From NCBI GenBank assembly GCA_049644305.1, contig JBARRQ010000160.1, positions 1 to 22,983 on the forward strand: DNA of 22,983 nt, read 5' to 3'. The translations under genes were made by a program, and so were the position numbers. Position 1 is the first letter of the stretch. Every line of letters starts with the position of its first letter. This DNA is from AC-32 sp049644305. GTDB lineage: Bacteria > Actinomycetota > Thermoleophilia > Gaiellales > Gaiellaceae. Of the stretch, positions 1-7,579 are shown piece after piece. The notes beneath the pieces were generated by a model, which was not told the DNA's origin, did not search any database, and worked only from the letters and a program-made list of their open reading frames with translations.

Positions 1-833
1 GGGAGACCACCGCCGAGCGTCTTCCCGGAGACCAGGAGATCCGGCTCCACGCCGAGATGCTCGATCGCCCAGAGCGGGCCCGTCCGGCCGCAGCCGGACT
101 GGATCTCGTCCGCGACGTAGAGGATCCCCTGGCGCTCGCAGACCTCTTTCAGGCCGCGTACGAACTCCGGCGGCATCGGGATGAAGCCGCCCTCGCCCTG
201 GACGGTCTCGAGCACGACGCAGGCGACCGTCTGCGGATCGAGGTCCTGCTTGAAGAGGAGCTCGAGCGCCGCGAGGGCATCATCCGTCGTCACGCCCCGG
301 TACGGATAGGGGGCGGGAGCGCGGTACACCTCCGGCGCGAGCGGCCCGAATCCCTGTTTGTAGACGAGCTTCGCCGTCATCGCCATCGTCAGGTTGGTGC
401 GTCCGTGGAAGGCGCGGTCGAACACGACCACAGCAGGCCGCTTGGTCGCGGCTCGGGCGATCTTGACCGCGTTCTCGACCGCCTCCGCGCCAGAGTTGAC
501 GAGCAGCGTCTTCGTCTGGGCCTCGCCGGGCCAGAGCTCGTCCAGGCGCCGGCAGACCTGCACGTAGGGCTCGTAGAGGCCGACCATGAAGCACTGGTGC
601 AAATACAGGTCGACCTGCTCGTGGATCGCGCGGACGACGGTCTCGGGATTGTGGCCGAGGTTCTGGCACGCGATCCCACCGGCGAAGTCGAGGTACTCGC
701 GACCGTCGGCGTCCCAGACTCTCGCTCCCTCGGCGCGGGCGACGACGAAATCGGTCGTCGCGACGCCGCGCGGCACGTACCGCTCGCGGCCCGCACGCAC
801 GTCCGCGACGCTCCCGAGCTGCTGCGTTGCCAT
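1..833 (-). CDS. Class III (GABA-type) aminotransferase, C-terminus beyond window
   Basis: PLP-dependent fold-type I aminotransferase of the 4-aminobutyrate/ornithine/diaminobutyrate group, moving an amino group from an omega-amine to a 2-oxo acid in the cytosol. Reading the reverse strand from ATG at 833 gives 277 residues with no stop. NSGAEAVENA (113-122, PLP phosphate binding), FHGRT (142-146), VQGEGG (211-216), DEIQSGCGRTG (242-252, with the pyridine-nitrogen Asp at 242) and SGKTLGGGL (269-277, Schiff-base Lys271) appear in the family's order. About 150 further residues are expected past base 1. It is divergent from the Mo-hydroxylase array across 174 bases. No clear Shine-Dalgarno precedes the ATG, so it may be leaderless. 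GABA is the commonest substrate of close relatives, but diaminobutyrate, beta-alanine or another omega-amino acid is equally possible. Family certain, substrate not. Confidence 0.9.
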   Translation of the reverse strand, partial: MATQQLGSVADVRAGRERYVPRGVATTDFVVARAEGARVWDADGREYLDFAGGIACQNLGHNPETVVRAIHEQVDLYLHQCFMVGLYEPYVQVCRRLDELWPGEAQTKTLLVNSGAEAVENAVKIARAATKRPAVVVFDRAFHGRTNLTMAMTAKLVYKQGFGPLAPEVYRAPAPYPYRGVTTDDALAALELLFKQDLDPQTVACVVLETVQGEGGFIPMPPEFVRGLKEVCERQGILYVADEIQSGCGRTGPLWAIEHLGVEPDLLVSGKTLGGGL

Positions 834-1007
834 CTTGACCGAACCCTAGAAGATGGCAGCGCGTCGCGTGAGCGGCGGGGGTGGGATTCGACGCGGGCCG
901 CTTCTCGCCGCCACGCCGACTTCCCCATCGGGGGTTGCAGCAGCACAGAGTCTGGCCGCCCGCAGGCTCGTTGCAGCCGCGGTCGGCGGCGACATACGAT
1001 TGCCGCC
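834..1007. promoter_or_regulatory. Divergent intergenic region
   Basis: This 174-base segment separates the minus-strand aminotransferase from the plus-strand array and should hold promoters for both. The plus-strand candidate is listed separately. For the minus strand the best I can find is TAGGGT (848-843 on the complement), nine bases before the ATG, without a convincing -35. A short CCCC-atc-GGGG inverted repeat sits near 923-933. No regulator-binding palindrome stands out. Confidence 0.5.
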
Positions 1008-1008
1008 A
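971..1008 (+). promoter_or_regulatory. Candidate promoter giving a leaderless transcript
   Basis: TTGCAG (971-976) and TACGAT (995-1000) each match the sigma70-type -35 and -10 consensus at four of six positions, separated by 18 bases. The ATG of the FAD-subunit gene begins eight bases after the -10 element, where transcription would start. No Shine-Dalgarno lies upstream of that ATG, consistent with a leaderless mRNA as is common in high-GC Gram-positives. Prediction by eye only. Confidence 0.4.
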
Positions 1009-1817
1009 TGCTGCTGAGCGAGGTCAGGTACGCGCGCCCGGCAACGATCGAACAGGCATTGGAGCTCCTGGCGGAGAACGACGGCGCACGCGCGCTGGCC
1101 GGCGGCCAGACGCTGATCAACGTGATGAAGGCGCGGGCCGCGTCGCCCGACGTCCTCGTCGATCTGAGCGACATCGCAGAGCTGAAGGGGATCGAGCTCG
1201 GTACAGACGGAACCCTGGAGATCGGCCCGATGACGACCTACACCAACCTGATCGCCTCGCCTGAGGCCCGCGCGCGGCCGATTCTCGGCGAAGTCTGCGC
1301 CCAGATCGCGGACGTGCAGGTCCGCAACCGCGGCACGATCGGCGGCAACGTCTGCTCCAGCGATCCGACCAACCACCTGCCCCCGCTGATGGTTGCCGTG
1401 GGCGCGCAGATGACGATCGCCCACGCCGACGGGGAGCGCACGGTGCCTGCCGACGAGTTCTTCCTCGGCGTCTACATGACCGCGGTCGGCTTCGCTGAGC
1501 TCCTGACGAGGATCACGATCCCCGCCGGCCGCAGCGACGGATTCGCCTCCGTGCCAATCGGGAGGGACGGCACCTGCATTGTCAACGCGGCCGCCTCGGC
1601 GAACGGTGAGCTGCGCGTCGCCCTCGGGTGCGTCGGCGCAGTGCCGGAGCTCGTGCAACCCTCGTCAGGCGAGGCGGAAGCGGTAAAGGAAGCCGTTCGC
1701 GCCGCAAACCTCCAGCCGCCCGGCGACGTCCATGCCTCGTCGGACTACCGGCGCCACCTGGCCGAAGTGGTCGCGGCGCGGGCGGCGGAGCAAGCCTCGA
1801 AGAGAGCGAGGGAGTGA
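1008..1817 (+). CDS. Molybdenum hydroxylase, FAD-binding (medium) subunit, CoxM-like
   Basis: FAD-binding subunit of a xanthine dehydrogenase/CO dehydrogenase-family enzyme, 269 aa, close to the usual 270-300. It passes electrons from the [2Fe-2S] subunit to an acceptor. AGGQTLI (31-37) and NRGTIGGNVC (107-116) are the two FAD pyrophosphate-binding motifs; the C-terminal half is the CO_deh_flav_C region. The frame is open far upstream, but homology begins at MLLSEVRY, so the ATG at 1008 is the start. The stop overlaps the next ATG by one base (TGATG), giving the classical medium-small-large order. The segment after about residue 210 is short and less conserved-looking. Family assignment is strong; the electron acceptor is unknown. 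Confidence 0.93.
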   Translation: MLLSEVRYARPATIEQALELLAENDGARALAGGQTLINVMKARAASPDVLVDLSDIAELKGIELGTDGTLEIGPMTTYTNLIASPEARARPILGEVCAQIADVQVRNRGTIGGNVCSSDPTNHLPPLMVAVGAQMTIAHADGERTVPADEFFLGVYMTAVGFAELLTRITIPAGRSDGFASVPIGRDGTCIVNAAASANGELRVALGCVGAVPELVQPSSGEAEAVKEAVRAANLQPPGDVHASSDYRRHLAEVVAARAAEQASKRARE

Positions 1818-2320
1818 TGGACGCGAGCTCGGCGCCTCCGGCGGTCACGTCGAAGACGATCACGGTCGAGATCAACGGCGTCACCTACGAGCGCGAGGTG
1901 GAGGCGCGCCGGCTCCTGATCCACCTGATCCGTGACGACCTCGACCTGACCGGCTCCCACATCGGCTGCGACACCGGCAACTGCGGCGCCTGCAGCGTCA
2001 TCCTCGACGGCACACTCGTGAAGAGCTGCATGCTGCTCGCGGTCCAGGCCGACGGCGCCTCGATCGAGACGGTCGAAGGGCTCGCGGAAGAGGATCAGCT
2101 CAGCGCCCTGCAGCAGGCCTTCAGCGACCAGCACGCCCTCCAATGCGGCTATTGCACCCCGGGGATGCTGATGAGCGCGACCGCGCTCCTGCGCGAGAAC
2201 GCGAGCCCGACGGATGAGGAGATCGCGCGCGCCGTCCAGGGGAACATCTGCCGCTGCACGGGCTACTGGAACATCGTCAAGGCGATCAAGGCCGCCTCGG
2301 GCCAAGAGGTCGCGGAGTGA
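1817..2320 (+). CDS. Molybdenum hydroxylase, [2Fe-2S] (small) subunit, CoxS-like
   Basis: Iron-sulfur subunit of the Mo hydroxylase, 167 aa (family usually 150-180), relaying electrons from the Mo site to FAD. All eight cluster cysteines are visible: C51, C56, C59 and C71 form the N-terminal plant-ferredoxin-like cluster (GCDTGNCGAC), and C110, C113, C145 and C147 form the helical-domain cluster (QCGYCTPGM, ICRCTGYWNI). The ATG at 1817 overlaps the preceding stop by one base, arguing for translational coupling. Residues 1-12 are extra relative to the ferredoxin fold and look disordered. No cofactor ligand is missing, so the enzyme should be active. Confidence 0.95.
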   Translation: MDASSAPPAVTSKTITVEINGVTYEREVEARRLLIHLIRDDLDLTGSHIGCDTGNCGACSVILDGTLVKSCMLLAVQADGASIETVEGLAEEDQLSALQQAFSDQHALQCGYCTPGMLMSATALLRENASPTDEEIARAVQGNICRCTGYWNIVKAIKAASGQEVAE

Positions 2321-2341
2321 CCGTCGCTCGCCTCCGGCTCG

Positions 2342-2378
2342 CCCCCACGGGGGAAACCACGAGGCGAGGAGTTCGCCT
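2342..2378 (+). promoter_or_regulatory. Two small hairpins; the second carries the ribosome binding site in its loop
   Basis: In the 58-base gap before the Mo subunit, CCCCC (2342-2346) faces GGGGG (2349-2353). Then AGGCGA (2362-2367) and TCGCCT (2373-2378) form a perfect six-base stem around the loop GGAGT, placing the GGAG Shine-Dalgarno in the loop directly before the GTG start at 2379. This may tune large-subunit translation. The complementarity is seen; the function is inferred. Confidence 0.4.
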
Positions 2379-4856
2379 GTGAGCGAGACGTCGACCCTCA
2401 CCGAGCCGATCGTCGTCGAGGAGCAGGAAACAAAGCCCGGGTACGCCGGCCAGAGCGTCCCGCGCAAGGAGGACAAGCGGCTCGTCCAGGGCCAGGGCCT
2501 CTTCTTCGACGACGTCAAGCGGCACAACATGGGCTACGTCCACTTCGTCCGCTCGCCGTACGCCCACGCCAAGATCCGATCGGTCGACGTCTCGAAGGCG
2601 CTCGAGCACGCCGGCGTCTACGGGACGCTCACCGGGGACGAGGTCGCGCTGCTGACCGACCCGTTCTTCCAGATCTCGTCGCCGCCGGGCGCGCACCTCA
2701 AGGACTTCTGCCTGGCGGTCGGGAAGGCGCGCTTCGTCGGCGAGCCCGTCGCTGCGGTCGTGGCGAGCACGCGCGAGACGGCCCGCGACGCAGCCGAGCT
2801 GGTCGAGGTCGACTACGAGCCGCTCGAGGTGATCACCGACGCGCGCCACGCGCTCGACGACGACGCGCCCATCCTCCACGACGACGCCGGCACGAACCTC
2901 GCCTGGGAAGGCGTCTACGAGTGGGGCGAGCTCGACCAGGCCTTCGCCGAGGCCGACCGCGTCGTGAAGATCTCGGAGCTGCACTTCGACCGGTTCAACT
3001 CGACACCGCTCGAGTGCAACGGCGCGCTCGTCGAATACAACCGCGGCACCGGGCAGTGGACGATCATCACGAACAACCAGTTCCCGGGGTTCGCGGCGAT
3101 CATGATGGGCCCGGCGATGCGCGTGGGGCTGGACAAGCTCCGCTTCGTCACGCAGGACATCGGCGGCGGCTTCGGCAACAAGATCACCTCGCACCCCCAG
3201 CTCGTCGCCTGCTGCCTGCTCGCCCGCAAGCTGAAGCGCCCCGTGCAGTGGACGGAGTGGCGCACCGACTTCCACCTCTCGATGTCGCACGGGAACGAGC
3301 GCTGGTTCCAGGACACGGAGGTCGCGGTCAAGGAGGACGGCACGCTGCTCGGATTCCGGACGACAGCGCTGGACGACGCGGGCGCGTGGCTCCGCTACGA
3401 GCCTCTCGGAGGGGTGATCTGGGCGCAGGTGACGCCCGGCATGTACCGCTGGCGGCATCTGCGGCTCGACTTCAAGCAGGTCGTCACGAACAAGGCGCCG
3501 GTCTCGCCGAACCGCGGCTACTCGCGGATGCAGCACCTCTGGTTCACGGAGCGGATCATCGACATCGTCGCGCTCGAGCTCGGGCTCGACCCGGTTGAGG
3601 TGCGCAAGCGCAACTACATCAAGGCCGACGAGATGCCGTACACGACGCCGAACGGCTGCGTCTACGACTCGGGCGACTACGCGAAGATGCTCGACACCGC
3701 GCTCGAGCTGATCGGCTACGAAGACCTGGCGGCGACGCGCGCCGACGCTGAAGGTCGAGGCAGGCTGCTCGGTCTCGGGATCGGCTCCACGCTCGACTCG
3801 GGTACGAACAACTTCGGCCAGTCGCGGCTGATCAATCCGGAGCTGCAGTTCTCCGGAAACAACGAGGTCGCGACAGTGAAGCTCGACATCTTCGGCGAGA
3901 TCGTCGTCACGCTCGGCACGACGCCGCAGGGGCAGAGCCACGAGACGACCGCCTCGCAGGTTGTGGCCGACATCCTCGGCTGCTCGGTCGACGACGTGAA
4001 CGTGCGCGCCGGCCACGACTCCTACTGGAATTCGCACGCGGGCTTCTCCGGCACCTACGCGAGCCAGTTCGCGGTCACCGGCCTCGGCGCGGTCAAAGGC
4101 GCGACAGAGATGCTCGCGGACGAGATGCGCAAGCTCGCCTCCGTTGTCCTCGGATGCTCGCCGGAGGACATCGAGCTCGCCGACGGGCAGGCCCGGATCA
4201 AGGGTACGCTCGAGGCGGCGCTGCCGTTCATGGCGCTCGGCGCGATCATCAACGCGAACAACGCGGGGCTGCCGGAGGACCTGGACGTCACGCTGAACTG
4301 CCGTTACGTCTACCGGCCGCCGTTCGAGGTGCCGGACGTCGAGCGGAAGTACGGCAACCTAACGCTCACCTACGCGGCGCAGGTGCACACGGCGCTCGTC
4401 GAGGTCGACCCGGAGACGGGCGTCTACGAGATCGTCGCTTACGCCGCCGTCGACGATTGCGGCAAGCGGATCAACCCGCAGGTGGTCGAGGGCCAGGTGA
4501 TGGGCGCGACCGCGCAGGCGCTCGGCGCCGCGACGCACGAGACCTTCACCTACGACGAGGACGGGAACCTGCTGACGCCCAACTTCTACGACTACCACGT
4601 GCCGCACGCGCTGGACATGCCGCCGCTGAAGACCGGCAACATCGAGAGCCCCTCGCCGTTCACCTCGCTCGGCACGAAGGGGATGGGCGAGGGCGGCGGC
4701 GCCGGCATCCACGCCGTCTGTGCGGCCCTGCAAGATGCGCTGCGCCCCCGCGGCAAGCCGATCGTCTACGACAGCTGCAACCCGTACCACCGGGTCTGGG
4801 AGTTGCTCAGCGACCCGGATGCCGCGCGCTCCCGGGTCGCGGTGGAGAACCCATGA
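2379..4856 (+). CDS. Molybdenum hydroxylase, Mo-cofactor-binding (large) subunit, CoxL/XdhA-like
   Basis: Catalytic subunit of a xanthine dehydrogenase/aldehyde oxidase/CO dehydrogenase-family enzyme, 825 aa (typical about 780-820), hydroxylating a substrate with water-derived oxygen at a Mo-pterin centre. The a/b hammerhead domain covers about residues 25-155. Mo-cofactor motifs follow: GGGFG (262-266), TNKAPVSPNRGYSR (370-383), TPQGQSHE (515-522) and GMGEGGGAG (768-776), whose E771 matches the catalytic base. The active-site loop NRGYSR (378-383) replaces both AYxCSFR (form I CODH) and AYRGAGR (form II and most relatives), so CO oxidation is not indicated. The GTG at 2379 is chosen because GAGGAG lies seven bases upstream and homology starts soon after; the frame is open further upstream. 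The stop overlaps the next gene (ATGA). The substrate is unknown; an aldehyde or N-heterocycle would be typical. Confidence 0.93.
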   Translation: MSETSTLTEPIVVEEQETKPGYAGQSVPRKEDKRLVQGQGLFFDDVKRHNMGYVHFVRSPYAHAKIRSVDVSKALEHAGVYGTLTGDEVALLTDPFFQISSPPGAHLKDFCLAVGKARFVGEPVAAVVASTRETARDAAELVEVDYEPLEVITDARHALDDDAPILHDDAGTNLAWEGVYEWGELDQAFAEADRVVKISELHFDRFNSTPLECNGALVEYNRGTGQWTIITNNQFPGFAAIMMGPAMRVGLDKLRFVTQDIGGGFGNKITSHPQLVACCLLARKLKRPVQWTEWRTDFHLSMSHGNERWFQDTEVAVKEDGTLLGFRTTALDDAGAWLRYEPLGGVIWAQVTPGMYRWRHLRLDFKQVVTNKAPVSPNRGYSRMQHLWFTERIIDIVALELGLDPVEVRKRNYIKADEMPYTTPNGCVYDSGDYAKMLDTALELIGYEDLAATRADAEGRGRLLGLGIGSTLDSGTNNFGQSRLINPELQFSGNNEVATVKLDIFGEIVVTLGTTPQGQSHETTASQVVADILGCSVDDVNVRAGHDSYWNSHAGFSGTYASQFAVTGLGAVKGATEMLADEMRKLASVVLGCSPEDIELADGQARIKGTLEAALPFMALGAIINANNAGLPEDLDVTLNCRYVYRPPFEVPDVERKYGNLTLTYAAQVHTALVEVDPETGVYEIVAYAAVDDCGKRINPQVVEGQVMGATAQALGAATHETFTYDEDGNLLTPNFYDYHVPHALDMPPLKTGNIESPSPFTSLGTKGMGEGGGAGIHAVCAALQDALRPRGKPIVYDSCNPYHRVWELLSDPDAARSRVAVENP

Positions 4857-5314
4857 AGGTCGCAGGCGAGCGCTCCTTCGCGGCGCCGCGCGCGGAGGTG
4901 TGGCGCGTGCTCAACAATCCGGCCTCGATGGCGAAGGCGATTCCCGGAGTCGAGAGCTTCGACGTCCAGGATAAGCGCCACTGGCGGGCGAACGTGAAGA
5001 TCCCGCTCGGCATCGGCGGTCTGCGGATGAGCATGGACATGGAGAACGTCGAAGAGCGGGAGCCTGAGTTTTCGCGCCTTGCTATCAAGGGCAACGGCGT
5101 CGGCGCGATCCTGAGCATGAGCACGTCGTTCAACCTCAGCGACGCCGACGGCGGTGGGACGAAGATGGACTGGGAGGCTGAGGTGCGGATCGCCGGCCCC
5201 GTCGGATCGATGGGCCAGCGGGTGCTGCAGCCCATAGTGAACCAGCAGGTCCAGCACGTGCTGGCCGCGCTCGACGAGCAGGTCAAGAGCGCGACGACCT
5301 CGGTCGAGAGCTAG
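4853..5314 (+). CDS. SRPBCC-family protein, CoxG-like
   Basis: 153-aa protein of the CO dehydrogenase subunit G (CoxG/SRPBCC) family. Such proteins have a START-like beta-grip cavity and often accompany Mo hydroxylases. CoxG has been linked to membrane anchoring of CODH, and other members may hold hydrophobic ligands. The FAAPRAEVWRVLNNPASMAKAIP-type start (residues 9-31), a central antiparallel-strand region with GNGVGAILSMST (84-95) and a C-terminal amphipathic helix (about 120-145) fit. The ATG overlaps the Mo-subunit stop by four bases, tying it to the enzyme. It lacks the long Pro/Ala-rich membrane tail of some CoxG proteins, so a soluble accessory role is more likely here. Confidence 0.85.
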   Translation: MKVAGERSFAAPRAEVWRVLNNPASMAKAIPGVESFDVQDKRHWRANVKIPLGIGGLRMSMDMENVEEREPEFSRLAIKGNGVGAILSMSTSFNLSDADGGGTKMDWEAEVRIAGPVGSMGQRVLQPIVNQQVQHVLAALDEQVKSATTSVES

Positions 5315-5318
5315 TCCG

Positions 5319-6350
5319 GTGCCCCAGCCGTTCCGGATCGGGGTCATGCAGCTGACCATGGAGCCACTCGACGAGATGCTCGCGGCCGCGAGGGCGATGG
5401 ACGAGGCGGGCATGGACACGATCTGGCTGGCCGAGGCGTACCCGTGGTGGCGCAAGCACCAGATGGAGGCGCGCTCCTCGACGGTGACCTCGGCCGTGCT
5501 GGCCCGCGAGACGAAGCGGCTCACGATCGCGTGGGGGATCATCTCGCCCTTCACGCGCCATCCCGTTCAGGCGGCTATGGATGCGCGCGTGGTGCAGGAG
5601 GCGGCGGGGCCGGGCCGGTTTCTGCTCGGATTCGGGACCTCGAAGATCTTCCTGAACAACGCATGCATGCAGACGAACAAGACGCTAGGGCCGATGCGCG
5701 ACGCGGTCGCGATCGTGCGCGGCGTGCTGAGCGGTGAACCGTTCGAGTACAGCGGCTCGACCTGGAGCGCATCCGTGCCGGCGCTCGACCCGGAGGCGGA
5801 CTCGCCGCGGGAGGTGCCCCCGGTGTACGTCGCCGCGACCGCGCCGAAGATGCAGGCGCTCGCGGGCGAGATCGGCGACGGCTGCCTGACGCCCTCGATT
5901 ACGACTCCGGCGTTCGTCGGCTACACGCGCGAGAACGTCGGCCGCGACATCGACATCGGCTGCACGATCGTCGCCTCGATCCACGAGTCCGACCGCGACG
6001 CGGGCCGTGACGGCGCGCGCGAGATCGCCGGGATGTACCTGGCGAACAAGGTTCAGAACATCCAGGGCGCGGCGGACACGCTGCTCGAGCTGGCGGGCAT
6101 CGAGCAGGACGAGATCGAGCCGGTGGCGGAGGCGATGGAGCGCGGCGGGCGGCTTGCCGCCAAGGCGGAGGTGAGCGACGCGCTGCTCGACAAGTGCAAG
6201 CCGATCGCCGGCACGCCGGCGGACTGCATCGCGGCGATCGAGGAGTACCGTGAAGCCGGCTGTACGCACGTGATGCTCGAGCTCTGGGGCGACCGGAGGC
6301 ACGAGCAGATTCGGCTCTTCGGCGAGCAGGTCCTGCCGCACTTCCGGTGA
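5319..6350 (+). CDS. LLM-class flavin/F420-dependent oxidoreductase
   Basis: 343-aa TIM-barrel enzyme of the luciferase-like monooxygenase superfamily. RIGVMQLTMEPL (6-17), GMDTIWLAEAYPWW (31-44), PGRFLLGFGTSKI (98-110) and PPVYVAATAPKMQALAGEIGDG (167-188, start of the cofactor-side motif) are typical, and the overall pattern resembles methylene-H4MPT reductase-like, F420-using members. It could be an F420-dependent dehydrogenase/reductase or an FMN-dependent monooxygenase; no partner flavin reductase is nearby, which mildly favours F420. GTG at 5319 lies four bases after the previous stop; the next in-frame ATG (residue 10) would remove the first beta strand. The stop overlaps the next GTG. 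It may carry out a second oxidation or reduction step after the Mo hydroxylase (inference). Confidence 0.88.
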   Translation: MPQPFRIGVMQLTMEPLDEMLAAARAMDEAGMDTIWLAEAYPWWRKHQMEARSSTVTSAVLARETKRLTIAWGIISPFTRHPVQAAMDARVVQEAAGPGRFLLGFGTSKIFLNNACMQTNKTLGPMRDAVAIVRGVLSGEPFEYSGSTWSASVPALDPEADSPREVPPVYVAATAPKMQALAGEIGDGCLTPSITTPAFVGYTRENVGRDIDIGCTIVASIHESDRDAGRDGAREIAGMYLANKVQNIQGAADTLLELAGIEQDEIEPVAEAMERGGRLAAKAEVSDALLDKCKPIAGTPADCIAAIEEYREAGCTHVMLELWGDRRHEQIRLFGEQVLPHFR

Positions 6351-7579
6351 CCGTGATCTCGATCAACCAGGAACGGCTCCTCGAGTGGGCCAGCCGCGCC
6401 ATCTCGATCCCGAGCTTCACCGGGAGCGAGGAGTCGATGGCGCAGTTCATGGCCGAGACGTTCTCTGCGCTCGGACTCGACGTGCAGTGGCAGCAGGTCG
6501 AGGAGGGGCGCGCGAACGTTCTCGGCACGCGGTGGGGGGTGGGCGGCGGCCCCGCGCTCATGTTCAACGGCCACATGGACACCTCGTACTCCGGGCGGGA
6601 GCCGTGGCTCGAGCACGTCGCCGGCTTCCAGCCGGAGCCTTTTGTCCGCGAGGGGCGGCTCTACGGGCTTGGGATCTCGAACATGAAGGGTGCCCTCGCG
6701 TGCTACGTCGAGGCGTTACGAGCGCTGGACGACGCCGGCGTCCGGCTGGGTGGCGATCTGATCGTGGCGGCCGTCTGCGGCGAGATCGAGAAGGCGCAGT
6801 ACGGGGACGCGCAGGGCTCGGAGTTCCGCGGGTATGCGACCGGGACGCGCCACCTGCTCACCCACGGCGGCGTCGCCGACATGTGCATTCTCGGTGAGCC
6901 GACAGAAGGCAAGATCGTGCTCGGCCACTTCGGCTCGCTCTGGCTTCGGGTCTCGACGCATGGGAATTTCATCCACACCGCGTTCAGCGAGGGCAGGCGC
7001 GGCGAGAACTCAATCCTGCGCATGCACGCGGTGCTCGACGCGGTCCTGGAGTGGATCCCGACCTGGGAGGACGACCCGGAGAACGCCTTCCGAGGGACGA
7101 AGGCGATCGTGAACGTGGGCGCGCTGCAGGGCGGGTTCAGCTGGCGAGTCTCGCGGACGCCCCACCGGACCGATCTCTTCCTCGACGTCCGCGTGCCGCC
7201 CACGAAGCCGATGCCGCTGGCGCGTCGCCAGGTGCTCGGCATGGTGCGCGGCCTCGCGGATCGCTTTCCTGAGTACGGGATCAAGGGCGAGGTCTACGTC
7301 TCCGCGCCGGGAGCCGAGATCGCGGAGGATCATCCGCTTGTAGCGGCGATCGACGCGAGCCACACCGAGGTGTTCGGCGCCCAGCCGGAGCGGGACGTCA
7401 CGCGCTGGTTCTCCGATGCGTCCGCGCTCACGCGCTACGGCGTCGCCGCCGTCAACTACGGCACGTCGACCGGGCTGCTCGACACCGAGTACGGGGAGAA
7501 TCTCGATATCGACGGGCTCGTGAAGACGGCGCACGTGTACGCGCTCGCGGCGCAGCAGATCTGCGGTGTGGCCGGGTGA
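6347..7579 (+). CDS. M20-family metallo-amidohydrolase/peptidase-like protein
   Basis: 410-aa member of the ArgE/DapE/CPG2 (M20) family, which hydrolyses N-acyl or peptide-like C-N bonds with a di-zinc site. FNGHMDT (73-79) supplies H76 and D78, CGEIEK (144-149) the catalytic acid region, and LGEPTE (182-187) E184. A dimerisation domain spans roughly 190-310. Two ligand positions look changed: the usual bridging Asp of DMKG is Asn112 (ISNMKG), and the usual C-terminal metal His is not evident in GLLDTEYGENLD (376-387). The GTG start overlaps the previous stop (GTGA). In an array with a Mo hydroxylase and FAH hydrolase, a role in cleaving an amide of the oxidised substrate is plausible. Family sure, catalysis uncertain. 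Confidence 0.87.
   Translation: MTVISINQERLLEWASRAISIPSFTGSEESMAQFMAETFSALGLDVQWQQVEEGRANVLGTRWGVGGGPALMFNGHMDTSYSGREPWLEHVAGFQPEPFVREGRLYGLGISNMKGALACYVEALRALDDAGVRLGGDLIVAAVCGEIEKAQYGDAQGSEFRGYATGTRHLLTHGGVADMCILGEPTEGKIVLGHFGSLWLRVSTHGNFIHTAFSEGRRGENSILRMHAVLDAVLEWIPTWEDDPENAFRGTKAIVNVGALQGGFSWRVSRTPHRTDLFLDVRVPPTKPMPLARRQVLGMVRGLADRFPEYGIKGEVYVSAPGAEIAEDHPLVAAIDASHTEVFGAQPERDVTRWFSDASALTRYGVAAVNYGTSTGLLDTEYGENLDIDGLVKTAHVYALAAQQICGVAG

Noticed and set aside
923..933. CCCC-atc-GGGG inverted repeat as an operator
   Set aside because: Only a four-base stem; such repeats are expected by chance at this base composition.
57..1007. Long in-frame 5' extension of the FAD-subunit gene
   Set aside because: It runs antisense through the aminotransferase coding sequence and shows no domain; homology starts at ATG 1008.
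853..1017. 54-codon plus-strand frame in the divergent intergenic region
   Set aside because: Low-complexity Ala/Arg/Gly product overlapping the promoter and FAD-subunit start, without a ribosome binding site.
2286..4037. 583-codon open frame on the minus strand opposite the Mo subunit
   Set aside because: Arg/Val/Asp-rich shadow frame of a high-GC gene with no motif; the plus-strand protein is unmistakable.
1008..5314. Aerobic CO dehydrogenase (coxMSL plus coxG)
   Set aside because: Gene order and CoxG fit, but the active-site loop is NRGYSR with no AYxCSFR cysteine, so CO oxidation is not supported.
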